Source of the DNA: Glebionis coronaria
Taxonomy: Eukaryota; Streptophyta; Magnoliopsida; Asterales; Asteraceae
Assembly: GCA_025667525.1 (NCBI GenBank)
Contig: CM046876.1
Span: 536,846,038-536,910,037 of the forward strand
Length of the DNA stretch: 64,000 nucleotides
Direction of reading: 5' to 3'
The translations under genes were made by a program, and so were the position numbers. Positions within the stretch are counted from its first letter, which is position 1. Each line of letters starts with the position of its first letter. Below the pieces are notes generated by a model, which was not told the origin of the DNA, did not search any database, and was given only the letters and a program-made list of their open reading frames with translations. Below, piece after piece: positions 38,242 to 49,118 of this stretch.

Positions 38242-40731
38242 GCTACTCACAACCAAAGTCCCAAGCATTGGTCATTTGAATCCATTTGGTTGTCCTGTCA
38301 CCATTCTGAATACTAGTGACTATTTGGGGAAATATGATGGCAAGGCAGATGAAGGCTACATTGTGGGATATTCAGCTCACTCAAGAGCTTATCGTATTTA
38401 TAATCTCCGTGCCAAGCGTGTCATTGAAACTATCAATCTCAGGTACTTTGAGGAGAATACAAACATCCAAGGCAAAGGTCCTGAATGGTATTTTGATCTT
38501 GATTATCTTAGTGACTCATTAGGATATTTTCGCTTCAAAACTAACCAAGATGCAGGTCCACAAGTGTTTGCAACTTCTAGTGCAGGTGCTGCTTCTAGTT
38601 TTTCGGACTCCGATGAGGATGATGAAATTTTTGTTGTACCATCCTATTCCACCACAGTCAATCCCAACACCAATGCTACTCCTATTGATGCTTCTTCATC
38701 AAACATTGTGGATTCACAAGGAGCTCTTGACACACTGATCAAGCAACAACAAGATGCTACTACAACAGCTACTCAAGGAGGCTTTGAGTTTCCTATGAGT
38801 ACTCTTGTTGTACCAGTTACTCCTAGTGATCCTATTGTTACTCCTAGTACAAGTTTAACACCTATTGGTAGTCCGGTTAGTGATCCTACTTCCACAACTA
38901 GGTTCTCTGGTCCTTCTGACTTGGGAAACTATCAAAAGAAGACTTCTACTAAGCTGGATGATATTCATAAGTAGCCAATAGATGGAATTTTTGACTCTGC
39001 TTCATATGATGATGACTTTGTTGGGGATCTTAATAACTTGGCACCAGAAGTGGATGTAGCTCCTACTCCTGTTCAGCAGATCAACAAAGACCATCCTACT
39101 ACTCAAATCATAGGGGATCCTGGTTCTACTATCAATACTCGACGCATGCATAAGAAAGCAACGTCTGGTCATCATGCTCTTATGAGCTACATTGAAGACC
39201 AAAAGCGTAATAATCACACAGACTTTCTTCACTGTTTGTTTGCTTGTTTTCTTTCACAGGTGGAACCTAGGTCAGTCTCACATGCTCTTGAGGATCAAAG
39301 TTGGGTGGAGGCTATGCAGGAGGAGATGCAGCAGTTCTTGTTTCAGAATGTTTGAATCCTCGTTGACTTACCATATGGAAAGACATCAATTGGTACCAAA
39401 TGGATTCTCAGGAACAAGAAACATGCAAGGGGTATTATGGTGAGAAATAAGGCTAGGCTGGTTGCACAAGGTCATACACAACTTGAAGGAATTTATTATA
39501 CTGAAGTCTTTGCTCCTGTTGCTAGGATTGAGGCCATTCGTCTGTTTTTGGCTTTTGCTTCTTATATTGGCTTTACGGTTTTTCAGATGGATGTCAAGAG
39601 TGCGTTTCTTTATGGCAAGATTGATGAGGAAGTTTATGTCACTCAACCTAAGGGCTTTGTGGATCCACTTCATCCCAAGAAAGTTTACAAGGTGGTCAAA
39701 GCTCTTTATGGACTTCATCAGGCTCGTAGAGCTTGGTATGAGCATCTGTCCACTTTCTTGTTTAAACGTGGCTATAGAAGAGGCACTATTGACAAAACAC
39801 TGTTCCTTAAAAGGAATGCCAAGGACATCATCGTGGTTCAAGTGTATGTGGATGATATTATCTTCGGTTCTACTAAGAAGGAATGGTGTGATAAGTTTGA
39901 ACAACTAATGAAAGGCGAATTTCAGATGAGTGCCATAGGAGAACTCACATTTTTCCTTGGTCTTCAAGTCAAGCAGCAGTCGGATGGTATCTTCATAAGT
40001 CAAGACAAGTATGTTCATGAGATCATTCTGAAGTTTGATGTGGAACCTCTTAGACCAGCAGCAACACCTTATGAAGTCACTAAAGTCAAACTCAAGAATG
40101 AGCCAGATCCTCCGGTAATGTTCACATGTACAAGTCAATGATTGGCTCACTTGTGTATTTGACTGCATCACGTCCGGACATTATGTTTGTAGTAAGTGCT
40201 TGTTCTAGACATCAGGTGGCTCCAACCGTATCTAACTTGAATGCAGTCAAGAAAATCTTCAAGTATATCAAGTCACAACCCAAGCTAGGCTTGTGGTGTA
40301 CAAGGGAATAACCTTTTGTTCTTGAAGCCTATAGTGATAGTGACTATGCAGGTGCTAATAATGATAGGAAGTCTACTACTGGTGGTTGTCAGTTTTTGGG
40401 TCGAAGACTTATCTCATGGCAATGTAAGAAACAGACAATAGTAGCTACCTCTTCGACAGAAGCTGAATACGTAGTTGCTGCTAGTTGTTGTGGATACAAA
40501 ATTTTCATTGACAATCAAAGCACTATCTGCATTGTGAAGAATCCTGTCTTTCATCAACGAAGCAAGAACATCGAGATTATGCACCATTTTATACGGGATG
40601 CCAATGAGAAGAAGCTGATACAGGTTCTTAAGGTGCATACGGATGATAATGTTGCTGATTTATTGACTAAAGCATTTGATGGTCCGAGATTCAACCACTT
40701 GGTGGTTCACATTGGTATGGTCAATCCTTGA
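38242..40731 (+). pseudogene. pol: Copia pol 3' part: integrase C-terminus, RT, RNase H (disrupted)
   Basis: The frame picks up where 21512 left off. The integrase C-terminal region and an acidic/Ser-Thr-rich linker run to a TAG at 38972. RT is open from about 39038 but cut by TGA at 39353. It resumes with LVAQGHTQ, FQMDVKSAFLYG and the catalytic YVDD (about 39844). A frameshift lies near 40110-40125 and a TAA at 40309. RNase H follows (DSDYAG, STEAEYV, DNQSTICIVKN) and ends at TGA 40729. The RNase H looks shortened by about 20 codons near 40490-40505 compared with the family, from memory. Function is lost. Confidence 0.9.
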
Positions 40732-41305
40732 GGCCTAGGATTGAGGGGAGGCTAAGCCTAAGGGGAGGCTTCTTGTACATATTTCCTTGTACAATTTTAC
40801 ATATGGTAGCTTATAAGAATAGTTTTCATGGGTATTCGCGGTGTGTGCAACTTCTAGTGGACGATTTTGGTTACTCCTAGTGGCATTCTTCTGCTCCTAG
40901 TGGGTACAAACCCTTATTCTTCACTTGTGGTTGGCTTCTAGTATCAATTTTGGGTCACTGTTTACTTCGTTGACTTTCGTTGACCACTTGCTGCTCCTAG
41001 TGTTGACCTTTACGCGTTTGGACTTCAAGTCAACGCGAGTTACTTCTGGTGCACATCTTTTTGTTTATCTTTGGTAACTAGGATTTGCATATAATGGTTT
41101 AAGGGGCAAGTGGTTACTCAAGCATTAATGACTTAATTTTGAAAGGGCAACCCCCATAATTAGGGGTCAATGAACAGTTTTGTGATCATTATTTATGGTC
41201 AAATTACTCATTTGACTCAATTATCACAAACATACACACACACACATACGCTCCTACCCTTCACCTTCTTCAATCAATCATCTTCCACTACTTCAATCAA
41301 CATCA
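40732..41305 (+). other. Copia spacer between RNase H and the extra ORF
   Basis: It is non-coding. It begins with two purine-rich boxes (GAGGGGAGGCTAAG and AAGGGGAGGCT, 40743-40772) that resemble an internal polypurine tract. From 40850 to 41055 it has five or six loose copies of CTYCTAGTG. A CA-rich microsatellite lies near 41230. No promoter can be assigned with confidence. Confidence 0.6.
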
Positions 41306-44300
41306 ATGGCATCACTACAGTACAAGCCCGATCATAACAAGGTGGCCTATCTTTGCGAAGGTCCTAAAAGAGACGAGTTCACAGACATCCTGGAATACAT
41401 TGAAGCTTCCAATCTAAGGTATGCTCTTACTGTTTGCCCCACTGTGTATGATACTGTTATACGTCAGTTTTGGGCAACTGCCAACCTCATTGCTATTTTG
41501 GGTCGCCCATTAGAGCTCCATGCTACTATAGATGGTCGCTCCTATGTGGTGTTTGAGGCATCCATTAGGTCTGCCCTTCATCTTCAAGATGAAGATGGAA
41601 TTATCTCTATTCCCAATTCAGAGGTGCTGGATGGTATGGCGGCTATTGGCTCTAATCATGAGGGGAAGTTTAACTTCCAAAAGAATAGATTTTCCCCTCA
41701 ATGGAAGCTGTTGGTTCACTTTTTGATTCATTGTTTGAGTCCAAAGTCTGGGAGTGGGGATGCGTTTCCCATCCCCCTTGCTGCTGGTTTGATTTGTATT
41801 GCTCAGGGTCGTACTTTTAACTTTTCTCGTTACTTGTTTGATGACATGATTAGTAATCTTAGTGATACTGGTTCTCGAAAGAAGTTCTTGATGTACCCTA
41901 GGTTTTTGCAGTAGGTTCTTATGTGCCTACCTAGGAATAGGAAGGAATATGTGCCCCCAAAGCTTACTCCAAAGGTTTATGCGAATATGGCACTTGGCTA
42001 TAAGTTCCTTTGAGGCATCTCACTGATGCTATTTTGGGTCTTGCCCAAGGGGGTCCTAATATGGTTCCTCCGACTGGTCAAGCCGAGGAAGAACCTCCAT
42101 TGGAGGATGATCCTATGGAGGAGGAGAACCCTGCTACTGGTGTGCCTCATGTGGAGGTTGAGGAGCCAGTTAGAGAGGTGGTGGTAGAAATGCCATCCAC
42201 CTCAAAGGCTGCCCCCTCTTCTCGCCCACATGAGTCCCCATTTGCTGATTCTCCCCCTCCTAGCCTAGCTCCGCATTCTGTTGAGAAACCTTCTAGCTCT
42301 CATGCCCATATGGATGACCCATCTGTTGCTTCTGGTCCCTATGATGCATCCCCTCACCCAAGTCCTCTTGGTGGGGAAGCTGGGGAACCTATTACTCTGA
42401 CTTCTTTGCTAGCTCTTATGCACAGGTACTATGCCAAGATTGTTTCTTTGGAAGATGAGCTCAACCAACACCGCAAGCTCATACAGGATTTCGTGCTCCT
42501 ATTGGCAAACAGGGTTAAATCATTGGAGACACAGCTCAAGCGCCAAAGGAAGAAGGTAGTGCTTTCTGATTCTGATGAAGATGTTGAGGAGGATGGGCTG
42601 ACTATTTTGGCCAGGGCTGACTTTGCTGATAAACCAAGTGATGACTTTCCTGCTCCTCCTAGTCCTTCATGCATTCCTAATGCTACTGGTTCTAAGCCAA
42701 TGGATGACTCTGCTTGTCCTTCTGCTGGTCCTTCTCATGATCCCAAGGGCAAAGCCCCTATGACTGATGCACCCTCTCCTCCCAAAAAGCGTACTCACAG
42801 ACAATTGGAGGAAGAAAGATTGGGGGAAGAGGCTGCTCAGAGATTGCAAGAAGAGCTTGACCAACAAGCCAAGGCTGAGGATGAAGCCCTGCAACAACAA
42901 AGACGTGAGCAGTTGAGGCACAACGCCATGCATTGGGATGACCATGACTGGATGAAGGTGCTTACCATCCTTACTTCAGACTACTCTCAGTTCACCAATT
43001 TGTTGGGTGTTGATGTGAATCAAGGCATTTGTGTTCAACGGGCAATGGCTTTGATGCGTAAACAACAGTTAACTCTTGCTGCCCAGCTTCGTGAACAAAG
43101 CCGTAACAGACCCCTATCGCGTACTGAGGAGAGACGGTTGATGCAACAATATGTTAAGAATCAATCGGTTGCTTATTATCAGACTGGGTAGACATGGGAG
43201 AGGGTGAGGAGGCTTTCTTTTGATGAGCTTAAAGATCTTTACACCAAGATGATCAAGCGTAGGGATACACCTGTCCCTAAATATGCTATTTATCGCCCAC
43301 CTCCTCGTGTTGTCCTTACTTCTAAGCCTGCTGCTGCTACCACCTCTTCGCCAGTTGTTCAGGAAGGTACTTCTGGGGTTCCATCTTCTGGGGTTCCATC
43401 TTCTGGTGCACCTTCTACTGCTGTTCCTACCACCACCAATTCAAATGTTGATCCTACTCACTCTCATGTTGATACTACCACCACCAATGAAGCTACTACC
43501 ACTCCTGCTACTGATCCCACACCTGTTACTCCTGCTGTGGAGCCAACACCAACACCGGTGACTGAACCACTTCCTACTCCATCAGCTGGTGCAGCCATTT
43601 CTGAACCTATGGTTGTTGATGCTTTTGTTACTGCTGATGTTAAGGTTAAGGAGGAATCTTCTTCTGGTGTCCCCACACCTCGTCGTTCTATTAGGAAGAA
43701 GAAGGCTCGTCGTGGTAAGTCTGTCTCGTTTGAGAAGAGGGATCCTGCCAATCTCATTAATGCTGCTTCTGATAGTGAGTCTGAGTTGCCCCTTGGCAAG
43801 GGTTTGATTGTAGATTGAGAGGTTCGGCCATCCCCCATTTCTCGTGGTACCTTTACTCATAAGATTACGACTAGTGATGGCTACACCCGATATGTCTTTG
43901 GATTGCAAATATTTTGTCGTGGGTGGAGCGTCGTGATCTTATGTTGTTGTATGGTTTGGTGGATGCTGAGATTCCTAAGTCTCTGAGTGAGCTTCCTTAC
44001 TGGCCAGGGTTGACATATTAGGGTGATTTGAAGTTGATGTTGGATTCCCTCTTGATTCTCCTCATGTTGGCGTATGGACGGATCAACCTCGCTGGGTGAT
44101 AAGGAGGTGGAAGTTGTATGCTGGATGTGGTGTTCATGTGTTGGAACTTGAGTCTGGTGCTGTTGTGTTTATTCTTACTGATGTGGAGTATCCGTTGACC
44201 ATTGCTACCACGGAAGCTATGTTGGAGTGCCACTTGCTGGTGTCTAATGCTCCTTCTGGTAACGAGTCTGCCATGGCAACTACCTTAGTTGAGGGAATTC

Positions 44301-44344
44301 AAGCCCGACTGCATGCAGACAAGGTTGCTGCTTCTAGTATGTGA
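41306..44344 (+). pseudogene. Extra ORF of the copia element, unknown function, disrupted
   Basis: A large additional ORF, about 1000 codons when whole, lies 3' of RNase H and starts at ATG 41306 (MASLQYKPDHNK). The first 200 residues form a compact domain (VIRQFWATA, DGIISIPN, QWKLLVHFLIHCLS, GRTFNFSRYLFD). An acidic, Pro/Ser-rich stretch follows, then two coiled coils (about 42420-42560 and 42790-42920) and a Thr/Pro-rich stretch. A basic patch comes next (PRRSIRKKKARRGK, about 43679-43720), then a short C-terminal domain (RRWKLYAGCGVHVLELESG, about 44105). No signal peptide or membrane span is visible, so env is unlikely. Breaks: TAG 41912, a frameshift near 42005, TAG 43189, TGA 43816, and frameshifts between 43900 and 44096. 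Similar proteins are common in Asteraceae genome annotations, from memory. I know no established function. Confidence 0.75.
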
Positions 44345-45202
44345 TTGGTTTGTTTCTTCTATCTTTTTGCTATACATACATTCTTTTCACCAATATGTAC
44401 AGTGATTGGTGACTCACATTTTACTTTAGTTAGTTGTTTAAAAAAACATACTTTTTTATAATATCTCACTTTAAACATGTGATGGAATTTCAAAACTTGT
44501 AAATCATATAATATTTGCTTATACTTTTCCATCATGACGTTGTTTTCCACTTGGTATTTTCACATTTGGGTTGTCTTGAGAAGTACTTCTTGTGTTGGAC
44601 CTAGTCCACACAACAAATGGTGCTCAACTCACCATGTCTTGCAGACAAGAAAGAGTTGATTCACCATGAGGGTACGGCTCTGGTGTGATTATCAAATCCG
44701 CTGATGGTTGCCAGTTTACCCAAAATTGAAGGGTTTTCACTTGCCTTGGTCCTAGACTGAAAAGTGGCTAGTCCAAGGGGGTACGGAAGGATACGGCTTC
44801 TGGTAAAGATCTAAATCAAATCCGTTGACGGCTGTGATGATTTGCCCAAAATCATTAGGGTACCCCCACTCACCATTGATTTACGTTCTAAGAGTTGGGC
44901 TGGGTTCTGGTCTCCTAGGGTGATGCTTATTCCACCACAAAGACTAGCTAGCCCAAGAGCGAGCAGCTACTTGGTAAAGGCTCATCAAATCTGCTCATGT
45001 TACTGTAAAGATTCAACAAGGTGCAGATCTGTTTCAAGCTTTCAAGAAGCTTCTAGGTGTTACTCGTTACAGCAGTCTTTGTGTTTACTATGTTGATGAT
45101 TATATTTCTGCTGATTGTGCTGCTGTTTCAATCCTCAAGTTTTTTGCAAGATCTACCAAGAAACTTGAACTCAATCAGTCAAATTCAAGTTTAGGGGAGG
45201 AT
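44345..45202 (+). other. Copia 3' non-coding region with imperfect repeats and polypurine tract
   Basis: It has no gene. Between about 44600 and 45010 a roughly 120-175-bp unit occurs about two and a half times, recognised by TACGGCT, TCTGGTAAAGATC-like, CAAATCCGYTGA and TTTACCCAAAAT blocks at 44671, 44791 and 44965. The 3' end has the polypurine tract TTTAGGGGAGGATTG (45190-45204), abutting the LTR. Confidence 0.65.
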
Positions 45203-45240
45203 TGTTAGGACCTCTGGAATAGATATTTGTAAAAGATAAG
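45203..45240 (+). repeat. 3' LTR of the copia element, first 38 bp
   Basis: TGTTAGGACCTCTGGAATAG matches 17163 onward. The LTR is interrupted after ATAAG by the LARD and continues at 56681. Confidence 0.93.
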
Positions 45241-48200
45241 TGATATGAGTGATTTTACTCATATCATTTGTATCATAAAACAAACTATAAATGCATAAAA
45301 AGTATAAAAATGGCCATGTATATGTTTGTTTTTGTTGTTTCATGTGTGTAGGTACCAAGTTCACGAAAATCGGCGAAAACGACACGAGATTGAAGAAAAA
45401 TCGAGGAAGCCAAATACAAGCTCGTTTTTTGTGGATTTTAACTTAATGAAGGAATTTGGGCTTAGTGGGTCCCTCTTTTGGTAAATGGGCTTCAAAGCCC
45501 ATTTAAGATGGTATCTATCTATTTTTGGTTTCAAAAGCCCATCAAGGCCCATAATTAGATAAAAACATTGGACGGATTAGGTAAAAAGGCCAAGATTTAT
45601 ACAAAGCCCATATCATTATCTTAAATTATGAAACATGAGAAAATGGGCTTTTAAATCCACTTTGGTCATAAGCTATGAACCGTTTTAGATAAATCACTTA
45701 TTTACTTTCTATCATACCATCACCCACATCACAGATACCACAAAAAGTTATTTCGATAATAATAAAGTTTCAACCCTCATCCTTTCTCTCTCCCAAAATA
45801 ACCTGTTACCATTCTCTTTCACCACAAACCCTAGAAAATCAAAAATAGGGGTTTTTAATCTAGAGCGTGTGTATACACACACGCTAGTAATTAATTACCA
45901 ACTATTTCAGAGATTGAAGATGGCCAGAATAGGATGACGTGGCATCCCTCTCTCATTATCCTCATGCCTGATTGACTATGACACCTCATTCCTCACCATC
46001 CTCCAATCATATCACTCCACATCAGCCTACAACTAGCACAAGAAGCACAACAGATTGCCACGTTGGCAATCCGTGTGCTAGTGAACGAATATCAGCCTTT
46101 AGATCAAGAGAAGAAAGAGAAAAGGAAGAATAGAAGGTCAAGATTGAAGATTCTACCTCAGAAAACTCACTGAAGGGGCTAGGGGTTTGCCTATAAAAAC
46201 CCCCAATTATTTTGTAATCATCATCCCTTTCTTTAGTTTTAAAGTTATAATGTAAAATAGTTTTAGGGTTTATTTTAGACTCTTGTAATGATTTTCAGCT
46301 TGAATTAATAAAATTTACTTTTAGTTTTGCAATTGATATTTAGTTTGTTTATTTATATTCTCAAATCAACTTTTTAAGGGTAAAATCCTATTTTGTTGTT
46401 TTTAATGATTATAACATAAGATTGGATTTAAAAGCTTCTTAATAGCTTTCTTGTTCAATTTGAGCTAAGTTTGGGATTCGTTTTATCCTACTGATAAATA
46501 GAGGAAAAAAAATCACTGTTGATTCGATATATGTCATAAATCGAGAATTATTTATGAGTCGGGTTTGATGGTAGTTCGAATTTATAATGGGAGTTAGAGT
46601 TTTTGATTCGTGAGGTTTGTCTTATATGGTGGTTCGAGATGTTAGTTATGGTGACGACGAGGTTCAAGGGAGCTCAACGCTCGCCTTCTACATCAAAGGG
46701 TGTTCTTAATTCAAAGGTTAAGCACTTATTATATTTTCTGAAATTTTAGTTAAATCCGCTTATTTTTTTAATGACATTGATTGTTTGCATCATGATAGTT
46801 GTTAGAATAATATAACTTGACTGCTTTGTTAGGTTTTATGATTTTGATTTTTGGAAGTTTGAATTAATCTGTGATTGCATATTTGAAGGAAATTGTGGTT
46901 CATTGTCATAAATTGGGTTAATAGATCTGTTCATGTCCTTATTCAAGTTTTGGATAATAGGTTAGTTTAATTCTTTTTGAGCTTGCTGATGATTATTTGA
47001 CTGAGTATATGCTGATACTATGAGCGAAGTGAGATGTTTTTGGTATGCATTTTAAAAGTTGTTATATTACAGGGTAAATTAGTTTGTAGATTTTGTTGAA
47101 GTTTTAAGTGGATTCGATTTCTTTTGTGACTGATAGATCGAATCTGGTAGTTTTGAGATGATTTTTATTGCTGATATATATGTTTAAAGTAGTCTGCTGA
47201 TATTTGTTTCGGAATAATGATGCTAAATGTTCATTAAACTATTGCCTGTTCTTTTAACTGCATAGTGTAGTGGGTATATTCATGTTATTCGTCTATGCCT
47301 GTGTAGATGTGATATCTGATTAAGCTGAGATTTAGGATTAGAGGACTTGATTCTAGGAAATTTTGCTGCATATTTTATTGTGTATGCTTATATAGATGGT
47401 TAGGTGTTACATAGGCCTGGTTTAGTAAGGTTACGAGACTGGTTTGTATAAGTACAACAATCTAGTTGAATTTGAATTCTTTGTTATAGCTGTTATCGTT
47501 GATTTTTTATCTGAGAAATTTGTTTATACAACTTTTATTTTGGTTGATGTTTCTACTTAGTTTAATATCAGCTCTCCCAAATAAATTGTTTGAGAACTGG
47601 TGAATGTTTTTCTGTCTTAAATTTCCAATACCAAACATAACAGACGTAATAAGTCACCCCTGTGACTTCGAATTACTACTTTGAAGTCTAAAAAATAATC
47701 ACCAAATTTAGTCCACCATGGGACTCGAACCCATGACCTCCTGGTCATGGGCCAAACATTTAAACCAGTTGATCTAGCAACCTGTTTGTGTTTAGATATT
47801 GTTATGGTGATTAATATAGTTTGCTCATTAGGCTTCAACTTTTCATTTAGTTAAATACATAGTTTTTATTTTATTTCAATTTAAATCATTTTAATTTCTT
47901 TTATAAAGTTTACAAATAAATAAATAATAACAAAATAAAAAAGAAATGTTTTATTAATTTTAGAAATAAAATTAGTTATAAAAATTAGTTTTTTTTAAAT
48001 AATTAGATTTTAAATAGGTTAGTTTTTAATAAAAATAGTTTGTTTATATAAAGTAAAAGTTAATTTTAAGTAGATTTATTTAGTTTAAAGATTTTAAATA
48101 GTTTTTAAAAAAATGTTTAATTAGATTAAAAAAAGAGTAGAAGTATTTTTAATTAAATAAATAAATTTTTAATAGATCTTAAATAGTTAAACTTTTAATA

Positions 48201-48487
48201 TTGTCTTTTAGATTGAATATCGGGAAACGATTCATGCATTTAGGTTTAAATTTCTAGGATTAATATTAGATTAAAAACCGAAAACCCATTCAAATCAATT
48301 GTCCAAATCGAAACAAAACGTCTCAAATTCAGTTGATCTTCGTGTAAAACGAACTTGAATCATCAACGTGTTTAATCATATCCGTGTTCGACTTATTTAT
48401 GGCTTATTACCTTTTCCTAAGGGTAATTGCCTAAATTTGTCCTATATCGTATATCATTAAAATACATCGACATTCCACGATACATCA
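45241..48487 (+). repeat. 5' LTR of the LARD (3247 bp)
   Basis: Starts TGATATGAG and ends CATCA. TATA box TATAAAA is at 46192-46198. U3 holds a hairpin with stem AGCGTGTGT/ACACACGCT (45864-45885) and a long hairpin at 46044-46079. A tRNA-like element is on the minus strand at 47711-47782. The last kilobase is very AT-rich. Confidence 0.92.
47711..47782 (-). tRNA. tRNA-Met(CAU)-like sequence in the LARD 5' LTR (pseudo-tRNA or SINE head)
   Basis: The minus strand gives a 72-nt tRNA-like unit. It has a T-arm ATGGG-TTCGAGT-CCCAT with a canonical B-box (GGGTTCGAGTCC). The anticodon loop CCCATGA with anticodon CAT sits on a 5-bp stem that uses two G-U pairs. It also has an A-box-like TAGATCAACTGG. 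The acceptor arms do not pair, so this is a derived tRNA or the head of a tRNA-derived SINE, not a working gene. The same unit lies in the other LTR. Confidence 0.6.
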
Positions 48488-49118
48488 ATAATTTTGGCGC
48501 CGCTGCCGTGGATCTTGTGTACGATTCGTTTCGTTGTGATTTGTTGATCCTTGATTTGAAGACCCTTTCCATCCTCGGAAAGTTTTGTTATTTTTCTATT
48601 ATTATAGTATGTATCGTTTTTCGTGTTTTTTGTGATTATTATATTATATTACGTAGAACAATAAAATTACCTACTTCCAAATAAGACCTTAGTTGGGATT
48701 TCATCAGCTAGCTATTGTATTCGAATCCAAAACGAAAAAAAATAAAGGCAAAATAGATAAATACTAATAAAAAGTTTGAACTCGATTTATACAAACTATA
48801 AGGTGGGTATAAGGCGACGAGCTATAAAAGGCCGTCTAAGTAAAAAGGTTTTTAAGTGCTTTGTGCCACCTCGTTTCCCCGCTTGCTTGTGCGTATATTG
48901 AGAGGGGCGACCGATTATTGGTTTGCCAACTCAAGTAGTATTATACCTTATTTTTGTAGTTTATTTATTGAACCTCGAGACGTTTAGGTTTTCACCTATC
49001 GTTTCAAAGTCGACCGAGGGTAATTTACTTTCATAGTAATTATCCTTATTCCTTGTTTTTTTCAATCTTTGATTGAATTATGAAAAAATACCAAAAATAA
49101 TCTTCTTAATCCTCTATC
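48488..49118 (+). other. 5' leader of the LARD
   Basis: Non-coding. The stretch 48640-48960 is alignable to the Athila leaders (TACGTAGAACAATAAA, TTGTATTCGAATC, ACAAACTATAAGGTGGGTAT, CACCTCGTTTCCCCGCTTGC). This conserved part is the likely packaging or dimerisation region. Confidence 0.7.
48495..48512 (+). promoter_or_regulatory. Primer binding site, tRNA-Asp type
   Basis: TGGCGCCGCTGCCGTGGA lies 7 nt after the LTR. It differs from the Athila copies' site by one base (GTGGA for GGGGA). Confidence 0.8.

Noticed and set aside
41228..41250. CA microsatellite as a regulatory element
   Set aside because: It is short and ordinary; nothing ties it to a function.
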